Shown: piece after piece, positions 57,393 to 64,000 of the stretch
Numbering within the stretch: the first letter of the stretch is position 1
Layout of the letters: every line of letters starts with the position of its first letter
Assembly (NCBI RefSeq): GCF_016117655.1
Contig: NZ_CP064936.1
Coordinates: 682,001 to 746,000, forward strand
Reading direction: 5' to 3'
Origin: Treponema peruense
GTDB lineage: Bacteria > Spirochaetota > Spirochaetia > Treponematales > Treponemataceae
Length of the DNA stretch: 64,000 bases
Made by a program: the position numbers and the translations under genes
The notes under the pieces: generated by a model
Database searches by the model: none
Told to the model about the DNA's origin: nothing
What the model saw: the letters and a program-made list of their open reading frames with translations, nothing else

Positions 57393-60300
57393 ATGAAAAA
57401 TTATTTCAAATGTTTTTTTGCAGGTTTTACTGCATTAATTATTCTCACTTCTTGTTCGTTTTTTTCAGAGAGTATTGAACCAACTTCTGAAAATTATGAT
57501 TCCAAAATTTCAGCCGTTAGGTTCAGCTCTACGGTTCTTAGCGTGACTGTAAAGGAAAGCGAGTATTTAAAGGTAAATCTTACTCCTTCAGCTGACCAGG
57601 GAAAATGTAATGTCCGCTGGGAATTTGACAGTGAATATATTAGTGCCAAAACAGATAATTTTGGCGCAATTATAACTGGGAAAAAATCCGGTACGACTTA
57701 CATAAAAGCATCCTGTAACGGAATCGTTGCTACCTGTCTTATTTCTGTAATTTCAAACGGTTCAGAAGATACAGATAACCCTTACATTTATTCAAACTAT
57801 TCTGTAGTACAGCTTCAGCCAGGCAATACTACAACCGTAATCACTTCTTTATATGGCGGAAGCATTTCTGATATGGAAGATTTTACATGGGAAATAAAAG
57901 ACCCTTCTATTGCTTCCATTGCTTCTTCAAGAAACAACTGTGTTATTACTGCCATAAAGCCTGGCTCAACTCAGCTTGTCTGTCATCACCCGAACGCTGA
58001 GTATGATTACACTTTTGTAATTTATGTCTATACAGATAAACTTACAGAAACTTATATCACAACCGACTATAACGTTTTGACTGTAAATAAAAACGACACT
58101 ACATCAAAAATGCTTACTGTAGACCTTGTAAATCCAATTAACGCTGCCTACAAAAACGGATTTACATGGAATTATGCCGATGAGCAGTCTAAAAGCATTA
58201 TTTCAATGAGTGCCAACTTAAACAATGCAGAAATTGTTCCGATTAAAAACGGAATTGCAAATATTGTCGTAAGCCATGAAAATTCACAGTATGACCTTAA
58301 TATAATTGTCCGTGTTTCAACTATTGTAAAAAACACTTATATTGAAGTCTCTTCTTCTACTGTAGTAGTGCAGGGAAGCGATGCTCCTTATTCTGTTTTT
58401 GCAAGCATTGCAAATTATGACGGTTATGCAGACCCGGAAGGTTTTGTCTGGGAAGTTCCTGAAAGCGCTCTTTCTCTTGCAGAATGTTCACACACAGGTA
58501 ATACACTTCAAATCAAAGGAAAGAAAAACGGAATATTCAAGGTAAAGGTAAGCCATGAGCTTTCAGAATACTCAAGAAATATCCTTGTAATTTTACAGAA
58601 CCAGATAGGCTCTGCAATTGATTCTTCAATGTACATTACTACCGACCAGAACTTTATTCAGACTCAGGTAGGCAGAAGTCCTACTACAGTAAATGTTCGT
58701 CTTATTGGCGGAATTGATGGTGAAGATAATATTGGAGATGATACTACAAACTTCAGCTGGTATATCAAAGGCGGAAGAAACAACGGTATCGTAGAAGTTC
58801 AGCAGGTTACAGGCATCGTAAAAGACGTAAAAGACTTGAACTCAAGAAGTGCCGTAACAAGCGGAGAGTCATGTCTGGCCCAGCTTGTAATAAATCCGCT
58901 TTCAAAAGGCGAGCTTACAATCGTAGTAACTCATCCTAGATGTCTTTATGACACTGAAATCCAGGTAAAGGTTTATTCTGAATCGGCTTTGGTAAATCCT
59001 AAAACCATTACTACAGATGAAAGCTTGATCCGCCTTTTAAATGGCGCGTCAAAAGAAGTTACTGCAACTTTGAGAAACCAGGCAGAAGGTGAGGAAAACA
59101 ACATTGAATGGTCTACTGCAGATTCTTCAAAAGTTTTTGTGACTCCTTCTAAAGGTCAGACGACACAAATAAAAGCCTGTGGTACAGGTTCAAGTCAGAC
59201 TTATGTAACGGCCCATCTTGACGGTGCTGTTTCTGATAAAAAGATTTTGGTTCTTGCGGCTGATACTGAAAAAGAACTTGCCGACATGAAAGGTATTTTT
59301 GCTGATTCTACTTATTTAAGAATCGCTGCAGGAGAAACAAAAACAATTTCGGTAGAACAGTTCGGGCTTTCTTCTTCAGACCGTGTTTCCTGGAGCGTAG
59401 ATAAATCTTCTTTGTGTACCGTAAACGGTGATTCTTCTTCTCCTTATTGTACCTCTGCAACAGTGCAGGGATTAGCTGAAGGAAAAGCTTTCATTACAGC
59501 CTCTGTTGGAGGTTCTGCTCCTGTTGCTTTTGAAGTTACAGTTTTGAAAGCTGGTGAAAGTTCAGATATATTTGATGAAAACGCTGGCTACCTTACTACA
59601 AACCAGAACGCTGTAGTTCTTGAAAATGAAGGAGACTCTCAGGAGCTTTCTGTTTCAGGCGTAAACATTTCTGCAAAAGACATGCTTTTGTATACAAACT
59701 GGACTATGACAGATTTAAATGCCGTGGCCGAAGAAAGCGTGTTCGACCTTTACGGAAGCCCTGGAAGCAATGTAAGGCTTACTGCAAACAAGCCTGGAAA
59801 ATCAACTATCAAAGTTTCAAACAAGTTCTCAGCAAACTCAATTAACATCAACGCAAAATGTGGTGAGCTTTATGAATGGAATGATGACTATATTGTATAC
59901 ATCACGACAGAAAGTGATGTAATAAATATCTTAAACGGTGAGTCTAAAACCATTGGATGCAGCCTTGTTAATACTACTTCAAAAGGTCAGTTTTATTGGA
60001 GTGTCAGTGAAGGGCAGGAAAATATTGAAATTCAAGGATTGACTTCTGGTACCTGTAACATCAAGGCTTTGAATCCTGGCCAGTCTATTATTACAGTTTC
60101 AAACTCTTTAGCTGGTGAAATCACAAAAGAAATCCTTGTAAATGTTGCAAACTCGGAAGAAGAGCTTAAAGGTTTTAAGTATCTTACTACAACTCAGAAT
60201 GTCGTTACTGTAGGCGAGCAGTCTAATGTAACCGTTACGGTAGAAATTAAGAATGCTGATTCTAATATCCTTACAGGCTATTCATGGCGAAGTACAAATG

Positions 60301-63284
60301 AAAGCGTTGCTTCTGTCGTAGGCTCTGGTAACATTGCCGTAGTTTACGGAAAGGCAATCGGAACGGCTAAAATCATTGTTGAAAACTATGAGAACTGTTC
60401 TTATCCGCTTGAAATCATAGTAAACACTGTAGACCCGATTGCAGCATCACAAGACCCATATATTACATGCAATAACATCGTAACTTGTACTGTAGGCGGA
60501 GATGCCGCAACAATTGCCGCAGAGCTTGTAGGAGGAAGTTCTTCTGATACGACAGGCTTTACGTGGTCTATCGTTGATACATCAATTGCAACTCTTTATG
60601 CAAGTAACGATTCGGCTCAAATTAAGGCCGTTAAGGAAGGCGTTACTCAAGTTATTCTCTCCCACCCAAAAGCCTCTGTTTCTCGCTCAATTCTCGTAAT
60701 ATGTGAGCCAAAGATTACTACAAACTGCTACATTTCAGTTACGGAAAGCATTATAAAAATGAGTCCATCTGGAGACCCGAAAACAATCACCGCAACTCTC
60801 GTAAACGGTGATGCCGATGATGTTTATGACTTTAAATGGTGGGCTGATTCTTATGACAAAATAAACATGAATTACACTTCAAACCAGTGTATCATTGAGC
60901 CAATAAGTTCTGGAACAGTAACCGTTCATCTTTCTCACCCAAAAGCCGCAAACCAGAAAGATATTGTTCTATACATAAGTAACTACACTGATTTTGCCTT
61001 TGCACAGTCTCACATCGAGCTTACGACAGGCTCAGACTTCTTTATAAACATGGAGGTTCCGGCAACAGGTGTAGACTGTGACGTAAGTTACAGAAGCTCA
61101 AACGGCTCTCTTTGTACGGCATGGGGAAATAATTCAGTTTGTACTCTTCACCCTGGAAGCGTGGGAGAAGGTCTTACTTCTGAATCTTGTGTTATTTATG
61201 CAACCCTTCAGACAAAAGGAGGCGTAAAACAGGCTGAAGCTCAGCTTTTGGTTAGCGTTACTAAAAAGGATGAGACAAGACCTTATATCGGACTTTCTCC
61301 AGATTCAACTTCTACAATCATTACCCTTAATAAAGATGAGGTCAGAAACCTTTCTGCAGTTGTATACGGAAACACATCTGACACAAACTCTGCAGGACTT
61401 AGATGGACTATAAATAACGGCAATGGAAACTTTATTGAGTTTACTGGAAAAACTGTTGAGAATGACTCAACAACTTCCATCGGAAGAGACGTTCAGATCC
61501 GTGCTTTAAATTCTGGAAAAACAACAATTACAATTACTCATGCAGATGAAAACGGACTTCCGATAAATCCGATGACCGTTTATGTAATTGTTACAGGTGT
61601 CTCAGAGCCTTCGGTTACATTGAACTTCTCAAAGCTTCCGGTTTATATCGGGGAAGATACTCAGATAATTCAGGCTACCGTGTTGAATGATACTGGTGAA
61701 GAGCTTGAATGGAAGGTTGTAAATAACTCAGACCCTGAAACCGAGCAAGATTACTTTACATTTACAAGTAAAGGTAATAAGGCGACTATTTTTGCCAAAA
61801 AGCCAGGCAATGCTACTGTTTACTGTACTATCCCTTCAAATAAATCTACTGCAAAATGTGAGGTAGAAATAAGGGAAGCAGAAAAACTTAATTTCTTTGT
61901 TTATGATGATGAATCTAATTATGAATATAAAGACGGAAAGCTTATAGACCATCGTGAAAAATATTACCTTACGACATTCCAGTTATATCCGGGAGAAACA
62001 AAGCCTGTTCACTGGGAAACAGTTCCTGCAAGCGACAAGGTAACACAGTGGTACAAAGGTGATAGCTCTTTCTTTGACATGAACCAGACAGGTGCAGGTT
62101 ATTTTACAGAGTGGACCAATCCTCAGACTAACGAAACTTACCGTTATCCTGAAGGGGTGGGAACCATTGCAATAACTGGAAAACCAACTGAAGGAACAGC
62201 AGTTTTAACAGCAACTTCAGCTTCAAGACAGTCTGATTCAATATCAGTTACAAACTCTTACAACTATCTCTTTACTCTTGATAAATCCATGATTTCTACG
62301 ACACCAAAACAGGTGCATGATAATGAAGAGCTTCTCTATGTTAATTATGAACTTCGTCCGGCATGTTCTAAAATCATCGTAACAAATTACGATGCAAAAA
62401 AATCATGGGGAAAGAATCTTTCAATGAAAGAGGGAACTTATTCTTCTTACAACGCAGAAGAAGGTCAATGGGTAATTGATACTCACACAATTACTACAGA
62501 AACCAATTCAACTGGTATTGTAAGGGGAACTTTGAAATTTATTGCAAACGGAGAGGTAAACTGCCGTATCGGACTTAAAGCCGTAAATGAAAACCTGATT
62601 TCTACAGGAGTTACTTCCGTTACAAGTCAGGAGTTTGGAACTCAGTCGCTTGCAATAAAATCTTATTATCCAAAACATACCTTTACGGTAAGCATTAAAA
62701 AACAGGTTCCGTTCATAAACCATACAAGATACCCTGATACCGAAAAGTATGCAAAGTATTCAAGGTATGACGCTTCAACTAATACGATTTTCCTCGGTGA
62801 CGGTGAGTATATTTCTGGTGATGTCTCGCTAAATACTTCATCTGAACCTTATTCAGAAGTAGATATTGTAAGTGTAAATTTTGAACAAGTAACAAGTTCT
62901 CAGATTGAAGACGGGCTTTCATTTAAGCAATACCAGAGGGTTGCAGGCTCTTCCCCAGGAACGTCCGTAAATACACATCCGTTCCAGCTTCATCATAATC
63001 ATGAATACTCAATTTACTCTTATTTACCAGCAGGAAGCTCTACATGGGAACATATAACTAATGGAATGGCAAATATGTACAACCTGAAAATTGAAGGCGA
63101 CAAGTACATCGAAGTTCGTAATGAAACCATCAAGGAAACAACTTATGTGGGAAAACTTGTAGTCACTTATGTTGATTATGCAGGGCAATCAAACAAGGCA
63201 ACCTTCAATATTCCAGTTTACGTTCAGGTTCGTAACTGCCCTTGTGCAGATGACGGAAGTTACTACAAGGCATACAAACAATAA
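57393..63284 (+). CDS. giant Ig-like (BIG2) repeat lipoprotein
   Basis: A 1963-residue lipoprotein (signal peptide ending LTSCSF, Cys ~23). From residue ~38 to ~1520 it consists of about fifteen bacterial Ig-like repeats of roughly 85-100 residues, each with a lead strand such as YITTDQN or YLTTNQN, a central FxWxxxDxSIA segment and an end like IKAVKEGVTQVILSHPKA. The C-terminal ~340 residues (from about 1620) are different and end CPCADDGSYYKAYK. Such proteins are surface adhesins or cell-contact proteins. It follows the trb operon with its own copy of the shared motif and AGGTAG before the ATG. Confidence 0.85.
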   Translation: MKNYFKCFFAGFTALIILTSCSFFSESIEPTSENYDSKISAVRFSSTVLSVTVKESEYLKVNLTPSADQGKCNVRWEFDSEYISAKTDNFGAIITGKKSGTTYIKASCNGIVATCLISVISNGSEDTDNPYIYSNYSVVQLQPGNTTTVITSLYGGSISDMEDFTWEIKDPSIASIASSRNNCVITAIKPGSTQLVCHHPNAEYDYTFVIYVYTDKLTETYITTDYNVLTVNKNDTTSKMLTVDLVNPINAAYKNGFTWNYADEQSKSIISMSANLNNAEIVPIKNGIANIVVSHENSQYDLNIIVRVSTIVKNTYIEVSSSTVVVQGSDAPYSVFASIANYDGYADPEGFVWEVPESALSLAECSHTGNTLQIKGKKNGIFKVKVSHELSEYSRNILVILQNQIGSAIDSSMYITTDQNFIQTQVGRSPTTVNVRLIGGIDGEDNIGDDTTNFSWYIKGGRNNGIVEVQQVTGIVKDVKDLNSRSAVTSGESCLAQLVINPLSKGELTIVVTHPRCLYDTEIQVKVYSESALVNPKTITTDESLIRLLNGASKEVTATLRNQAEGEENNIEWSTADSSKVFVTPSKGQTTQIKACGTGSSQTYVTAHLDGAVSDKKILVLAADTEKELADMKGIFADSTYLRIAAGETKTISVEQFGLSSSDRVSWSVDKSSLCTVNGDSSSPYCTSATVQGLAEGKAFITASVGGSAPVAFEVTVLKAGESSDIFDENAGYLTTNQNAVVLENEGDSQELSVSGVNISAKDMLLYTNWTMTDLNAVAEESVFDLYGSPGSNVRLTANKPGKSTIKVSNKFSANSININAKCGELYEWNDDYIVYITTESDVINILNGESKTIGCSLVNTTSKGQFYWSVSEGQENIEIQGLTSGTCNIKALNPGQSIITVSNSLAGEITKEILVNVANSEEELKGFKYLTTTQNVVTVGEQSNVTVTVEIKNADSNILTGYSWRSTNESVASVVGSGNIAVVYGKAIGTAKIIVENYENCSYPLEIIVNTVDPIAASQDPYITCNNIVTCTVGGDAATIAAELVGGSSSDTTGFTWSIVDTSIATLYASNDSAQIKAVKEGVTQVILSHPKASVSRSILVICEPKITTNCYISVTESIIKMSPSGDPKTITATLVNGDADDVYDFKWWADSYDKINMNYTSNQCIIEPISSGTVTVHLSHPKAANQKDIVLYISNYTDFAFAQSHIELTTGSDFFINMEVPATGVDCDVSYRSSNGSLCTAWGNNSVCTLHPGSVGEGLTSESCVIYATLQTKGGVKQAEAQLLVSVTKKDETRPYIGLSPDSTSTIITLNKDEVRNLSAVVYGNTSDTNSAGLRWTINNGNGNFIEFTGKTVENDSTTSIGRDVQIRALNSGKTTITITHADENGLPINPMTVYVIVTGVSEPSVTLNFSKLPVYIGEDTQIIQATVLNDTGEELEWKVVNNSDPETEQDYFTFTSKGNKATIFAKKPGNATVYCTIPSNKSTAKCEVEIREAEKLNFFVYDDESNYEYKDGKLIDHREKYYLTTFQLYPGETKPVHWETVPASDKVTQWYKGDSSFFDMNQTGAGYFTEWTNPQTNETYRYPEGVGTIAITGKPTEGTAVLTATSASRQSDSISVTNSYNYLFTLDKSMISTTPKQVHDNEELLYVNYELRPACSKIIVTNYDAKKSWGKNLSMKEGTYSSYNAEEGQWVIDTHTITTETNSTGIVRGTLKFIANGEVNCRIGLKAVNENLISTGVTSVTSQEFGTQSLAIKSYYPKHTFTVSIKKQVPFINHTRYPDTEKYAKYSRYDASTNTIFLGDGEYISGDVSLNTSSEPYSEVDIVSVNFEQVTSSQIEDGLSFKQYQRVAGSSPGTSVNTHPFQLHHNHEYSIYSYLPAGSSTWEHITNGMANMYNLKIEGDKYIEVRNETIKETTYVGKLVVTYVDYAGQSNKATFNIPVYVQVRNCPCADDGSYYKAYKQ

Positions 63285-63306
63285 TTGATTTTAAGGAGAA
63301 AACAAA

Positions 63307-64000
63307 ATGAAAAGATTTTTTAACGGCATTTTTCTTCTGCTTCTTCTTTCTCTCACAGGCTGCAGCTTTATTGCGTCCTTCACGGAAGAGCCGGAAGAAA
63401 ACATAACACTCTCTTTTGATAAAAACAAGACTTCCTTGAGCATGGGCGCAATGGAAGTAATTAACGTAAAGGCTTCTGAAAAACAGAATTCAGCAAGTAT
63501 TTCATGGTCTTATGATGATTCTGTCATCTTTGCAAAGACAGACAACTATTCTGCAGTCATTACGGGATTAAAGCCAGGAAGCACAACCCTTACAGCCCGA
63601 TGCGGCTCTAATTCTGCTTCCTGCATTATTACAGTCTCTGCAGACAGCTATGCGGTAACTGTAACTAATCCTTACGTCTATGCCTCATCTGATTTTGTGA
63701 GCGTAAAGCCAAATGAAACTGTAAAAATCAGTGCGGCTCTTTTTGGCGGAACTGTTGCAGACATAAACGGTTTTTCATGGAGCATTGATAAGACTTCCGT
63801 AGCATCTTTATCTACAGAAGGAAACTATTGCTGGATTACCGGAATGAATGACGGAATTGCAAAAGTAACCGTTAAGCATAATAAGGCTGCTTACGGATAT
63901 TCTGTTTTAGTAAACTGCTCATCAGACGGAACAAACCAGTGCTATATTACGACAACTGAAAATATCATTACTATAAACCTCAGTGAGGATAACACTGCTT
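63307..64000 (+). CDS. second giant Ig-like lipoprotein (3' end outside window)
   Basis: A partial paralogue of the preceding protein: 231 residues are visible. The signal peptide ends LTGCSF (Cys ~18). The first domain (NKTSLSMGAMEVINVKASEK, then ISWSYDDSVIFAKTDNYSAV) and the second (NPYVYASSDFVSVKPNETVK) align with the first two repeats of the 57393 gene. AAGGAGAA precedes the ATG, 22 bases after the upstream stop, so both belong to one transcription unit. Confidence 0.85.
   Translation, partial: MKRFFNGIFLLLLLSLTGCSFIASFTEEPEENITLSFDKNKTSLSMGAMEVINVKASEKQNSASISWSYDDSVIFAKTDNYSAVITGLKPGSTTLTARCGSNSASCIITVSADSYAVTVTNPYVYASSDFVSVKPNETVKISAALFGGTVADINGFSWSIDKTSVASLSTEGNYCWITGMNDGIAKVTVKHNKAAYGYSVLVNCSSDGTNQCYITTTENIITINLSEDNTA

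Overview
The window reads as chromosome of a Treponema-like spirochaete (inferred from protein flavour and gene content; no rRNA or other marker is present) followed by a large integrated conjugative element. From 1 to about 21.6 kb genes are tightly packed housekeeping genes of moderate G+C. From about 21.7 kb to the end the DNA is visibly more A+T-rich and carries transposases, transfer genes, toxin-antitoxin modules and intergenic hairpin repeats.

Backbone (1-21.6 kb). A minus-strand block holds a znuA-znuC-znuB metal ABC transporter, a gph-type phosphatase, mutS2 and argR (cut by the window edge; an ARG-box-like site overlies its promoter). A plus-strand block holds thrA (aspartokinase-homoserine dehydrogenase), a DAHP synthase-prephenate dehydratase fusion and ilvH; all three proteins carry ACT domains and sit between a TTGAAT/TATAAT promoter and a rho-independent terminator. 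Then come a divergent pair (hypothetical protein; membrane-anchored HExxH protein), an MBL-fold hydrolase with a pentapeptide-like protein, a zinc-ribbon protein with murI, and the minus-strand row argS - J-domain protein - map - icd. Several genes have a -10 hexamer ending six bases before the ATG and no Shine-Dalgarno, so leaderless transcripts are likely.

Left part of the element (21.7-36.3 kb). An ISNCY-like transposase and an AAA15-type ATPase are followed by small minus-strand genes (a protein with four HTH-like repeats, a membrane-anchored Mrr-like nuclease, topoisomerase III), an intact IS256-family insertion with 26-bp ends and a 9-bp target duplication, an iteron-and-palindrome region, a DEAH-type helicase, small accessory genes and a HUH relaxase. 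This stretch is punctuated by at least 13 copies of a 24-nt hairpin (arms AATTAGCGCC and GGCGCTAATT around TTCG), placed between a stop codon and the next ribosome-binding site. It is the most unusual feature of the window.

Right part (36.3-64 kb). After a ribbon-helix-helix protein and VirD4 comes a trb-type (MPF-T) type IV secretion operon in the RP4/Ti order trbB-C-D-E-J-L-F-G-I. Between trbL and trbF it is interrupted by a cargo island: a coiled-coil DUF4177 protein, a HipBA pair, and convergent to it a RelB/DinJ-like antitoxin with a second HipA-like kinase. The operon leads into two very large Ig-like (BIG2) repeat lipoproteins, the second running off the window. A roughly 20-nt motif (TAAGTGTAATATAATCTA and variants) recurs in front of topB, the accessory genes, virD4, trbC, trbJ, trbF and the first giant lipoprotein, suggesting one element-wide regulator. 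No integrase or attachment site is visible, so the element probably extends beyond 64 kb.
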